Shown in pieces: positions 35,171 through 46,300 of a stretch of DNA of 64,000 bases; positions within the stretch are counted from its first letter, which is position 1; every line of letters begins with the position of its first letter. The position numbers and the translations under genes were made by a program. The notes beneath the pieces are model-generated. The model saw nothing but the letters and a program-made list of their open reading frames with translations. It did no database searches and was not told the origin of the DNA. Origin of the DNA: Rhizophagus irregularis (lineage: Eukaryota; Glomeromycota; Glomeromycetes; Glomerales; Glomeraceae); NCBI RefSeq assembly GCF_026210795.1, contig NC_089443.1, positions 1,240,001 to 1,304,000 on the forward strand, read 5' to 3'.

Positions 35171-36060
35171 GGAAGTGACATTGGAAACATTGGAAATTTT
35201 TTTTTGAAAATAAAATTATATTTAAAAATTTTTTAACAATGAAAAATACCAAATTTTGTGAAGAAACCAATAATTTTTTAGCGTAACAATGAGTAAATAT
35301 AATGTGGCGCAGTAAACACAGATGATTATAAAGTTACTAAAATAATGGTTAATTATTAAGGCTTAAAAAACATATTTCATATAATTGTTTTTTTCAAGAG
35401 GTCATCAAGACCATTTAAATGATGTCCATTTTGGTTACAGAACGATTTTCCAACATCCATTTTCCTGACGTAACCTTTTCCTGACAATGATTTCCCGACA
35501 TGACAAAATCCCGAATGGACATTTTCCTGAATAACATATTTTCCTGACATGACATTATCCCGACATGACATTTTCCTGAAATCAAATTACGAAATACGAA
35601 AAATGATTCACAAAAATACTTATATTTATTTAATTTACTTTTTGCATAATATTTTCTTATTTTTTTTATTAAATTAACAATGAATTTATTATTTTACAAT
35701 TATTACATTTATCACGTAATTTATCTTAATCGAGACAATTGTTTTTTTTAAAAACACAATTACGAGATTTCACATATTAAACATATTATACTAAAATTAC
35801 ATAATTTATTTTTATTTTTATTAATTTATACCCTTTAATAAAATTAAAATTCAATTAATAAAGCAGCTATTTTATAAAATTTATTATTCTTTGTTTATTA
35901 TAAATAGCATTAAAATATCCTCAATGCTTTCTTATACATAGTATAATTAAAACAACAAATTAAACAGGCGAAAGGAACCATATTTACTATAAATTTAATA
36001 AAGTATGGATTTTTTCAAAAAATATATCCATTTTCTAATAAAAAAACAATTATAAATATT
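35171..36060. other. Spacer with TTTCCTGACATGAC repeats
   Basis: Apart from the repeat cluster at 35,445-35,580 this stretch is AT-rich. The minus-strand frame at 35,377-35,571 is produced by the repeat units. No gene. Confidence 0.5.
35445..35580. repeat. Cluster of ~17-20 bp CCYGACATGAC units
   Basis: About eight irregular units with the core TTTCC(T/C)GACATGACAT run through this stretch. It is related to the foldback at 32,782, whose arms read GACATTTTCCCGACAG. Confidence 0.7.
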
Positions 36061-36062
36061 CA

Positions 36063-36185
36063 GAAAATGGATCTTTTTTACGTCAAGATGAGTTCGATGA
36101 AAGAATATTAAAAGAAGTTAGCACTTTGGTGAAGAAAAGCTTTATTACAAGACGAGCTAGACAAAATATCTTTCACAAAGAATAA
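36063..36185 (+). other. Orphan coding-like exon (~40 codons)
   Basis: The plus strand reads ENGSFLRQDEFDERILKEVS, then TLVKKSFITRRARQN and IFHKE before TAA at 36,183-36,185. Codon use and residue balance look protein-like, unlike the AT-driven frames around it. There is no ATG, but ATATTCAG at 36,056-36,063 could be a splice acceptor. It may be the last exon of a decayed gene whose other exons I cannot find. No family recognised. Confidence 0.35.
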
Positions 36186-36456
36186 TGTCTTACATTTTAT
36201 TGCAAACTGAAAACTTGTTATGATAGTACTAAATAAACTATTTTAATATACTTGACAGTTGTTATTCTTAAGTATACATATTTTACTAAAAGAATCATAA
36301 ACCATACCCATTATCTTAAAGAGAAGTTGAACTGTTAAAGTGAGGCTATATTATAGAAAAAATGGTCATCTTAAAATGAATCGATGCTACTATATATAAT
36401 GAATGGAAGATACATACAGTACATTTATTATTTTTTTAATAGTCTATAAGATAAAG

Positions 36457-36633
36457 TTAATGAAAAGAAAATCCATTGAAAAATTGAGCAATAAGCAAAT
36501 CATTTGTACTTTGTTGAGAATGGTTCGCGATAAGCCTCGATGTGTTTCCATTATAAATGGGTACGTTAAATCGAAAATGTCTTCTTATAATTCTTTGTCT
36601 TCTTAGTTGTTTTTGTCTTTTTTGTGAAGGCAT
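36457..36633 (-). CDS. Basic microprotein family, copy C (58 aa)
   Basis: ATG at 36,633 to TAA at 36,457. The N-terminus is MPSQKRQKQLRRQRIIRRHF, then RFNVPIYNGNTSRLIAN, QQSTNDLLIAQ and FFNGFSFH at the end. It shares MPS, the double Arg and the final His with copy A, but keeps the middle segment that copy A lost. Its flanks share the TATAATGAATGGAA phrase and the AGATACATACAGTACATTTA phrase with the other copies. Uninterrupted. Function unknown; see copy A for possible roles. Confidence 0.6.
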   Translation of the reverse strand: MPSQKRQKQLRRQRIIRRHFRFNVPIYNGNTSRLIANHSQQSTNDLLIAQFFNGFSFH

Positions 36634-37670
36634 TTTCGTTTGTACAATATATGTATAATAAGGTTTAAGGAGGAGGTAAAAAAAAAATATAAATATAATA
36701 TACGTATACTTAGGGGAGAGACAAAAAAGATATACATACGTATTTATATAATATTTAAATATTTAAAATTACACAATACTACGTATAGAATATAGATGAT
36801 GATTGATAATAGATCCAAATAATAGATGTTATAGATGTTAAAATATAACAATAAAATCATTAAGTGACCCAATTATTATTAATTTGTTTGTTTTAAGATG
36901 AAATTTAAAATTTAATTAAGCGTGGCACAGAATAAAGTATTTCTTCTCCAAGTATCATACTCATGTGATTATTTGAATTTTGTGAAATGTTGTTCAAAAT
37001 CACATGCCTTTTATCAAAAATAGTTAAATGGATATTTGTAATTTTTCTTATGTAAGACTATGTTATACAATAAAGCAGTAGTAGTACCGAAATTTTCAAA
37101 TGCAGTTCAAATGAGTGTGCATAAACTATTGTCGGATCATCCGATCTATGCATCAAATTTATTGTCGGTAATTTCTTTATCGAATTTTAGAATCTACTAT
37201 CGATATAGTCATATAGTTACGTAATTACAGTTAGCGGTTAATTTAATGAAGTTTTATTTTGTAATAAATTTGGATGATTTATTCGCAATTTAGACCAAAA
37301 GCGTAGGATTTAAGTTATAATTTCCAAAAAGTTCTTTTATACTAAAATGTGTTTATATATATTATATATAATGCACGTTGCGTATAAATCATTAAGCAAC
37401 AAAAAGCTAATATACATGTATGCCTATGCCTTTCAATTTATATTATCAAAATTATTTGAAGAAATACCCGTCCTGTACAAATTTAGGTAAGAGCAAGAAT
37501 GGTGTTTTTCACAATATTGTCATGATCTTCTATATGTTGGAAACAAAATTTTTTTTTTTTTTGTAAGAAAAAGAAAAAAAAAGGCGGTAAACTTTACTAT
37601 TATTACATTTTGATCAATTGTTTAAAAAATAAAGACCAATATCATAATTTTCACGGCGCAGAAGTGAAAA
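36634..37670. other. AT-rich spacer, upstream of microprotein copy C
   Basis: The first ~100 bases mirror the pyrimidine-rich 5' region of the sister genes. Beyond that nothing is recognised. Confidence 0.45.
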
Positions 37671-37673
37671 TCA

Positions 37674-37915
37674 GATTTCCCCTGCGTACCCTTCAAAAAT
37701 GTCACGAAAATTCACGTGACTGTTTTTTTGTCACATCCGTCACACCCTTCCTTGTTTCCATTTTTCATAAGTATCTGAGGGACTTAGTTTTTTTCGAGTA
37801 AGTAAAAACGTATTCGTCACACCCTTATTCGTCACTGTTTATTTTCACGTGTTAGTGCATAACGCCGTAATGCCGGCCGTTTCGTGACATTTTTGAAGGG
37901 TACGCAGGGGTAGTC
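37674..37915. mobile_element. Mutator-like MITE, 242 bp, 9-bp target duplication
   Basis: TGAAAATCA flanks both ends (37,665-37,673 and 37,916-37,924). The left end GATTTCCCCTGCGTACCCTT continues to CAAAAATGTCACGAAA and mirrors the right end (GACTACCCCTGCGTACCCTT.. as reverse complement), about 36 bp with two mismatches. A 9-bp duplication with long inverted repeats is typical of Mutator-like elements. The interior has repeated TCACACCCTT and TCACGTG motifs and no transposase. Confidence 0.85.
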
Positions 37916-38832
37916 TGAAAATCAATGATATCCGTGAAACAATGCAAATTCCGCAATTACGGACATAACCTTAAAATTATAAAAAAAATGTTTGTTGCCG
38001 CACATGATCCGGTTGCCAATCAACGTGTAACGAAAACAATTGGGCATTCTAAAATTTACATTAAGAAAATTATACAAAAAAGAAAAATTATTAACTATTT
38101 AATATTATTCACATTTAGTTCATGTACAGTATATCATGCGCATCAAAAACGAGATCGTTCCAATACCTATGTAAAACTTTGTATCACAAATTCACAAATT
38201 CAAAAAATTACAATTACCGTAACCTTTTTTCTGATCTGTGATAACAAATATGTGGCCCCTTTATAATTTTCTTTGAAATTGAAATGAGTCGTTTATTACG
38301 TTATTATATTATCTATAATATAATATAATCTATAATATAATAATATAATTATATAATATACATATATATATTGAGATATCAATATAATAGTATATTTTTT
38401 TTATTTAGGAAATTTATACGCTTCCTTTTTATTACGCAGCTTATAAGAATACATATGTTTTCAGTAAATATGTTGATGAAAAGGTTGGTTTAATAAATAG
38501 AATAACGTTTTACATTTATTCGCAAATGGAAAACTTGTTATAGCGCTTTATAAACCATTTTAATATATTTACAGTGGTTATTTTTAAGTATTCATATTTT
38601 ATTACAGGAAATAATAGATCATATTCATCTCCTTGATTCCATTAAAGTATGACTATATCATAAATAAAAAAAATGGTAAGTCCTTAAATGAACAGAGGAA
38701 GATACATACAGTATAATACAAGATGTTTGAAAAATAAAAAAATGAATCGATATTACGTAATTGATGGAATAAGAAGATACATACAGTACATTTATTTATT
38801 TTTCCATTTTAAATGGTTATAGTTTGATATAA

Positions 38833-39012
38833 TTAACGAAAAGAAAATCCGTTGAAAAATTGAGCAATTAATAAAACATTGCCACTTTGCCGAGAAAAGT
38901 TCGCGGTAAGCCTTGATGTATTTCCATTATTAATGGATACGTTAAGTCGAAAATGTTTTCTTATGATTCTTTGTTTTCTTAGTTGTTTCTGACTTTTCTG
39001 AAGAACTTTCAT
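38833..39012 (-). CDS. Basic microprotein family, copy D (59 aa)
   Basis: ATG at 39,012 to TAA at 38,833. It begins MKVLQKSQKQLRKQRIIRKH and ends FFNGFSFR. It differs from copy B by one missing codon near residue 5 and only a few substitutions (P to S, A to G), consistent with the regional duplication. The frame is also open 25 codons upstream, but that extension (TTATTTATATTT-like codons) is AT-driven and absent in the other copies, so this ATG is preferred. The gene sits in the segment that is inverted relative to copy B. Confidence 0.6.
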   Translation of the reverse strand: MKVLQKSQKQLRKQRIIRKHFRLNVSINNGNTSRLTANFSRQSGNVLLIAQFFNGFSFR

Positions 39013-39419
39013 TTGTATAATATGTATATTAAGGAGGAGATAAAAAAAATAATATGTGGTATGTAAGAGATAAAAAAAAAGATACAAGAAAACGATGTAT
39101 TTATATAATTCCTGTGAAAAATTTTTTTTTTAAAAAAAAGTGAAAAAAAAAAATTCTGCATGACACAGGGATTTAATCAATCTAAAATTAGAAAACAAAT
39201 CTATTTTTTTTAAAAAAAAAATTGTTCCACTGTTTCAATTATTTATGGAAAAAACTTTTTTTTATTATATTCTTTCAGATTTAATTTAAAGGTAAGATTG
39301 GTTTACTATACAGACAGCAGAACTAAATATTGTTGTTTAAAAACTTGGAATTTTAACAATTGAGATCGCAACGGAGTTCGGAGTTTTTTTTTTAAAAAAA
39401 AAAATATTTTAAGAGAGTT

Positions 39420-40200
39420 TATCTAATTTTGATTATATTATGTCATATATTATAAAGAAAAATTTAATAAAAAAGATAAAAAAAGTAATTTTACTATATA
39501 TCCTGTGCTGATTGGATGTTCTCACTTACTAAACCTGGAATAAGGACAATCTTGTGTACCATGAACGGGTCAATAAAAATTCGTAAAAGTTTGACGATCA
39601 GTAAAATTTACCTGGCCGCTCTCTTGGCGCAAAAAAAACTTAAAAATCAGAATTATTAATAACACAAAGTAATTTGGTCATCCGGTATCGTGTTACTTTA
39701 AAAATCGGGTTAGTATTTTTTATTTTCCTTTTGAATAATTTTGGAAGGGTAAATAAAAAAAAAAGAAGAGAAAGAGAGTTAACAATTGAGATCGCAACGG
39801 AGCTCGGAGTTTTTAAAAAAAAGATTAGAGAGTAAGAGAATAAGAGAGCTTATCTAATTTTGATTGTATTATGTCATATATAAAGAAAAATTTAATAAAA
39901 AAAAAAGGTAACTTATATATCCACTCCGCTGATTGGGTCTACAAAATCCTAATTCCAATTTAATATTTGTGTAACCATGAAAACCATAAAATTACTGATC
40001 GTCGAACTTTTTACGAATATTCTCTTTGCGCAAAAAAAAAACTTAAAAACCAGACTTATTAATAATACAAAGCAATTTGGTCATCCGGTATCGTGTTACT
40101 TTAAAAAATCGCGTTAGTATTTTTTTTTCTTTTTGAATAATTTTTGAAGGGTAAATAAAAAAAAAGAAGAAAAAGAGTGAAAGAATAATTGAATCATACA
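39420..40200. repeat. Tandem duplication, ~400 bp units
   Basis: 39,420-39,780 and 39,840-40,200 share TTATCTAATTTTGATT, CAAAAAAAAACTTAAAAA.. and GGTCATCCGGTATCGTGTTA in the same order. A CAATTGAGATCGCAACGGAG phrase precedes each unit (39,358; 39,784). The 16.6-17 kb copy has one unit. Confidence 0.8.
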
Positions 40201-40793
40201 ATATAAACGGGGAAACTTTTTATATTGTAAATTTTTTTTTTATTAATCACATTATTTAAATGAATTTCTTTAATTTATCCAAAAAAGTTTTAATTATTTT
40301 TTTTTGTTTTGAAAAATTAAAAATCCGGATTTGAATATTCCAAACCTCTTCCTAAAAAAGTATTTTTTTCTTTATCAACTTGCTCATTGTGCGTCATCAA
40401 GATTTAAAGTTTTACATAATACTATTATGGAACTTACTCTCCGAAATATACCGCATGTAAAAAAGCCACGACATATGACGATAAAGTCTTCACACATGAT
40501 ATTTATCATTGATATCATTGATAAGGTTCTTACACTTTGTTAAAATAATTTATTTTAATATCATTAATTTATTTTGAGAATTTTCTTTTTTATTATTTTT
40601 ATTAATTTGGAAATATTAATTTTCGGATATTCGGATTCTTTTGTGTAGTTTAACGCAAAATAACATTTTAATTTAGTCTGTCTTTGAATAATTCAATTCT
40701 TTCAATAGTTTTATGGTTTATTATTGTTGTATTTGATTTTACACGAAAAACAATTAATAACGTTTATTTATTATCTTTTAAAATTATAGATCA

Positions 40794-41197
40794 TCAATTT
40801 ACAACAACAAAAAAAAATAAGAAAACAAAACTCGCGTCAAAGAATATTACGTTATTTTCAGCGGGAATTGTAGTTATTAATATATTATACCCATTAAAAT
40901 AGAATACGCGTTCCCCAATTTTCTCTCTTTCTTCATCTGACGGTAACACATCAATTATAATTTGGATATTATGAAATTCGATTAAAAATTCTAAAATTCT
41001 CTATCGTCAAGTAATTTTATATTTTTTACATTTTTATCAACAACGGTCATTGTTGTTACTGATATATAATACCCATTAGAGTGTAATGCCTCTTCATTAT
41101 CTTCTTCCTCTTCGTCTGAAGAAATAGGCGAATCCCGACATTTTGAAGGTGGTGGTAATTTTACTTCATCTTCTTCGTCTGAAGAAATTGGTGGATT
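40794..41197 (-). pseudogene. Broken gene with acidic SSDEE linkers and repeated NGY motif
   Basis: Two overlapping minus-strand frames form one decayed coding region. The first (41,197-40,991) reads PPISSDEEDEVKLPPPSKCR, then SPISSDEEEEDNEE, SNGYYISVTTMTVVD and IKLLDDREF before TAG. The second continues as EFLIEFHNIQIIIDVLPSDE, ERVFYFNGYNILITTIPAEN, NVIFFDA until TGA at 40,794. A frame change near 40,995 joins them. SNGYYISVTTMTV and FNGYNILITTIPA look like two copies of one motif, each preceded by an acidic SDEE stretch. No start codon is found and a TGA lies just upstream. Family unknown. Confidence 0.45.
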
Positions 41198-41829
41198 TCA
41201 ATTTTTAATTAATAAATTTATTAAATACTAATAATATATTATCATTTAAGTGTAACGATTGTTATATAAGTAAATTTTGCTTTGTTCCCCGGTTCTTCCA
41301 TTCCTAGAAAGTTATCTTATTTAAATCAAGTATTACGCCAAGTGAAACATGTTAATTGATTGTACTTCATTGTAATTATTAGTACAAGGAGAAAAGAACC
41401 CGATGTATTATAATTTTAAAATATATGTATATTATTTTTTTATTGAAAAAATAAATAAATAAATAAAAAATATTTTTTGATAATCAAATTTGTCCAAAGA
41501 CAGTCGTGTGTATGACACTTGCTTATTTATTTATATACATATAAGCGTATACAATGAATTTTGGCCCCAACACACATCAACAAGGATTAAATAATTCCGG
41601 TTTCACATAATTCAAATAATACCGGTTTGGGAAAAACTATTGTTTCAGGAGACATGAATTCAGTTGAATCACCTATCTATAGTAATTAGTGACAATTCTA
41701 GAATTTACAAAAAAAAAAAATTTTACTTTAATCTAGTGAATAGATTATATACAGTAGGTTAAATATTAGATAATGTTTAAAAACAAGTTAATAATAAAAA
41801 TATAAAGCTTTTTAGCCTAATCACATTTT

Positions 41830-43078
41830 TCACGGTTGATGATCGAAAATCGATAAAATACTGTACATTAATAATATGCTAAAAGACGTGGGAATTATTT
41901 CTTTGTTCATGAATTAACATATGATACCAAAACATATCGGAGTTTCAGAGCTAAGGTGATCATACCATAAATAAATATATTAAGCTTATTAATGAATCAC
42001 TCATAATGTGACATAGCTCGATAGTTTCACAAAATTTCAAGTTAGATTTTCATGATCATAGTAATTAAGAAAAACACTAAAATCTAAAAATCATTTCGTT
42101 CCGGCTAAGCCCAAAAACAAATCTAAAATATAACATGATTATCTGGTTTTCTGCGACTCAGCTTTTCGTGTAACATTTATCTTAGAAAAAAAACCAGAAA
42201 ATAATGAAAATTATTTTTATTACTTTTATAATAAATATATACATTTAAAGAAGTTGGCTCACCTCCAGCAGTCCAGCTCTAGCTATTATTATAATTGAAA
42301 CTTATTTTATAATATAACTCATTTACACTTTATTAAATTTAATAGATAGCATTTGTTTTAAAGAAATAATTTTCAAATATACTATTTATTAATTTTCTCC
42401 ATAAACATTCGAGCTAGCTTCAATATTTTATTACCTGCTAAATAAATTTACTCTAGACCTTTTTTATACTTGTTAAATAATTCTACTTAATCACTCAAGT
42501 ATTTGATTCATTTAACTGGAACGTTAAAGCTAATATTTAAAATCTATAAAAAAACGCGTTTATTGTAAAGAAAATTGTAAACAGCTTTATAATAATATTC
42601 CATGCATGCCTAAGCTTTTCAAAATGCTTTTTAAGTTTAATAGATTTAATAGATAATATGGTTGAGTCGCGCCACATAAATCACGTGGAGGGCTGAGTTA
42701 ATCATGTGACAAATGTAACAAATAAAAAAAAATTAAAAAAAAAGATCAGATATCAAATCTGAAATTTAATGAAACAGTCTATTAAAGACTGAAAAAAAAT
42801 TTTTTATTTTAATAAATCTATTTTTATTTTAATGAAACAGTCTGTTAAAGATCGTTATATAATGTGATCATCATGTGATTAGCCGTAATTTAATATGTCA
42901 GGATTTAATTTCATAGTAGTATACTATTTTTTTTGCATATAATTTTTATATGACCTTTCCATTAAAAATACAAAAAATAATCACCTTACTACTGCGGCTT
43001 CATATAAGATCATTTAATGTCACGACTGTGGAGAGTAAAAAAAAAAAAAGTATACGATAGCTTAATTGTTAATTAGTA
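41830..43078. other. AT-rich spacer
   Basis: Two related stretches (TTTAATGAAACAGTCTATTA at 42,765 and the same with TCTGTTA at 42,830) form a short direct repeat of about 65-bp period. No gene recognised. Confidence 0.45.
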
Positions 43079-43079
43079 C

Positions 43080-43739
43080 TATGGTTCGCCGCTTAACAGG
43101 AGAAATGATCAGCAAAAATGGAATCTTACGTCCCTACATAGTAAAGTTTATCAATAAGAGACTAATTTGTTAGAATTTTATATCATTTTATACTATTTTT
43201 AATGGAAAATATATTTGCGTCCTAAATCACGTGATTTTTCGTAAACTAATTTTATAGCAAAAAATGAAATAAATAACCAAGTGGTCTATAATTTCGAAAC
43301 TTTACCCTTAAGTGCAATTAAAAAAACAAACAACTTTTATTAAGGTTAAAAGGTTGATTATTCAGTTAGATTTTTGATATTTTTGAATTTTTATTAGTGT
43401 AAATTAAACAGATTTTTAGTTTATTAAAAAATAAAGTATATTTGCTGTGTTTTATGACTTTAACCTTGTTTAATTTAAAAATATAGTCAAATATCTTTTA
43501 AATAAATGAAAAATCAACATGATTAATTATATTATAAATTAATGTGTGAATCACATATGAAATCCAATAATGCAGCAATTTTGACGATCTCTGGCGCACA
43601 AAGTTTTCAAAACAAAAATGATCTACATTTTATAAACGCTAAAAATTTTTTTAAACTTTACTATCAATACTATGTAGGAACGTAAGATTCCATTTTTACC
43701 AATCATTTCTCCTGTTTAATGTTTAATGGCAAACTATCC
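43080..43739. mobile_element. MITE with ~70-bp imperfect terminal inverted repeats
   Basis: The left end has AACAGGAGAAATGATCAGCA followed by AAAATGGAATCTTACGTCCC and TACATAGTA. The right end, reverse-complemented, has AACAGGAGAAATGATTGGTA, AAAATGGAATCTTACGTTCC, TACATAGTA. The outermost bases (TATGGTTCGCC versus GATAGTTTGCC) also agree. The interior (about 500 bp) is AT-rich with TCACGTGA at 43,227 and no transposase. The target duplication is not clear. Confidence 0.75.
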
Positions 43740-44990
43740 CTTAAAATAAATTTATGGAGCTTTGATTGTTTCCTATTTGCCGCTATTAGTGTTAAGTGTT
43801 AAAAGTAGAATAAGTATTTTAATTATAGCTAAATATTAACAAATAATATTTTTTTACTTAAACACTAACCAACATTATTATAATTTTACTTGAGAAATAT
43901 TTAGAATTGATAGTATTATAGTAATCTTTCTAGCTACATCAATTAATTATAAAATTTTTTGCTTGTTTATTTGCGATACAGTCTCATCTGAAAGGCAGTA
44001 ATTATCATTTTTGAACAATCATTTGCTAATAAAATTAAATACAGTATTACATATTTGAACAAGTTAACTAAATCTGCTTAGATATTATCTCCATTGAACA
44101 TCCAAGATTTCAGATTTTCATTTATGAGACTCCGATTTCTTTTCCTTATCACTTGAATTGAATGGTTAACTTTGATCTAGCGTACATCAAAATTAACTGT
44201 ACATTATCACCTTTCACAAATCCCAACCCGCTTAAACAAATCACTTTTTACCTTAGCCTAGTAAAATGTTTAACAACTTTGACTCAAAACTCTTCACAAG
44301 CAGCTTTAAGCCCCTTATTGGGAAAGACAGACTGCGGAGAAGCATTCAGAGTAATATGCCTTTTTACATTAACTAGCCTATTTAAATGGCAGTCAAGTGA
44401 TAGTGATCAACAAATAAAACTGTCATCTAATTTATAGAAAATGATAAATTATGGGATAAAGGAAAATCCGCATTAACCATAATTTAACTATATTTGGAAA
44501 TGTTCATCAATTCCATATGGAATTTAGTTGCGACATAATTTGGAGTGAATTTCCAATACTGTATGTTTTTGTGACCTAATTTCAGACAAGTGTCTAGTAT
44601 TATTTTTTCCCTGGACGATTTTCACCTAGGGAAATGTTATAATCGAAAGAGAATGCAAACGAAGGCTTATATGGTTTATTCGGAAAGAACAATTATTTTA
44701 TGATTACATTAATTTTTATAAATTTATAATCTTATATATATATATACTATAAAAAGAACACCTCAATTTACATAAAAAACAACAATGAATTTTGAGGCAA
44801 TTACCAAATAATTTTTTCCGTATATAAAACCCTAGATTTATTTTTTGTAAAATTGATAATATATATAAATATATATATATATAATGACTTTATGTTAAAA
44901 TAAAATATACAGTAAATTTGTTTATTTTTGTCATCTGACTTATCATCTGACTTTCATGTGGGAAGTTGTGTAAATTTTTTGTTAGGCTAC
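43740..44990. other. Spacer without recognised genes
   Basis: A plus-strand frame at 44,162-44,437 (91 codons) has mixed composition and no recognisable motif, so I do not call it. The rest is AT-rich. Confidence 0.4.
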
Positions 44991-46029
44991 GTTACCCTGG
45001 ATGATCATTGAATTTCTACACCAGTCGTTACATATTGTCGGTCACGTGATATATCACATTTGTCAAATTGACATATCTCAACCAATAAGGATTCAATAGT
45101 ATTTATGATATATTATCACACTTAGATTCATCTAAGCAAGATGAAGCCAATGAGATACAAATTATTAGTTTCTAATTATTAGATTATAGGATAACTCAAC
45201 TGAATTAATATTTTATACTACGTTTTTCATCAATAATATAAAAAAAAAAATATTGCATTTCGCAACATTTATTTTATATTATTATTGATAAAAAATATTG
45301 CGAAACGTTTTTTTTAAGTGTTTTAATATAAATCACGTAGATCATTTTCATATTAAACAAATTTTGTGTAATATTAATCAGAATACTTCATTTCGTAATT
45401 AAAGTTATTTTTTTTAAATTAAATATTTTAATTTTTTTTTATGATTATTTGAATTAAGTATTATGCATTTATAATTTTTTAAAAAATTATAATATTAAAA
45501 AAAAAAATATTATTATTCATTAAAAAACGTTTATTTTTTATCTTTAGGCTACTGATTAATCAAAATAATTATACAAATATTTTTCTTTTATAAAATACTT
45601 TAACATTACTTATATTTAAAAATAGGATAAATATAGATCTTTTTTTTTTGACCAGCATTAAAGCTAATTTCTAGTATTTTACCAGCATTAAGCAAATTAA
45701 GCAAATCATTTATTTAATAAATATGTGATAATTTTCTATGACTGTTATAACTAAAATTATATTAAAATAAAAGATACATATAAAATATATAAAATAAGGT
45801 AAAAAAATAAATTAAAATAAAAATTTTTTTTCAGTTTACAAATTTACTATGAAATAATTTACAATGTTTATTAAACTGATTAAAACTTATTAGACTAAAA
45901 TTTTTAATATTTAAAAGTTATAAAAATATTTTAAGAACTCTATAAATAATAATGCATATACCAAGAAAAAGTGTTACATTATATAAACACGATGTTATTC
46001 TTGATTAAAATTTTTGAAATTAACAAAAT

Positions 46030-46110
46030 TTAGGCCGGCATTATAAAATTGGCCAGCATTAAGAAATTTTTGGCCAGAATTACGATTTATAATTGGCAAT
46101 TTAAAAAAGT
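46030..46110. repeat. Copy of the GGCCxGxATTA dispersed repeat
   Basis: AAATTTAGGCCGGCATTATA followed by AAATTGGCCAGCATTAAG recurs in reverse orientation at 56,240-56,315 with few differences. Confidence 0.7.
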
Positions 46111-46300
46111 TTAATATGTACTTTATATTTAAAGGCAATATTATATTGCGAAACGTTTTTTTCTGAGTGTTTTAATATAAAAATGTTTAGTATTGATAAA
46201 AAACGTTGTAAAACGTTTTTTTTTTAAGTGTTTTAATATAAAAAAACGTTTCGCACCGTTTTCTTATATTATTATTGATGAAAACATAGCGAAACATTTA

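Larger units (their letters stand above)
37985..41820. repeat. Segmental duplication with internal inversion, copy 2
   Basis: Counterpart of 15,430-17,345. Here the unit has the middle segment inverted (38,420-39,320), a tandem duplication of the next part (39,420-39,780 and 39,840-40,200), and an extra 1.25 kb (40,390-41,640) absent at the 17,180 junction. The junction phrase TTTATCAACTTGCTCATTGT occurs in both copies. Confidence 0.8.

Noticed and set aside
44162-44437. 91-codon plus-strand frame
   Set aside because: Composition is somewhat protein-like, but there is no recognisable motif, paralogue or splice partner in the window.
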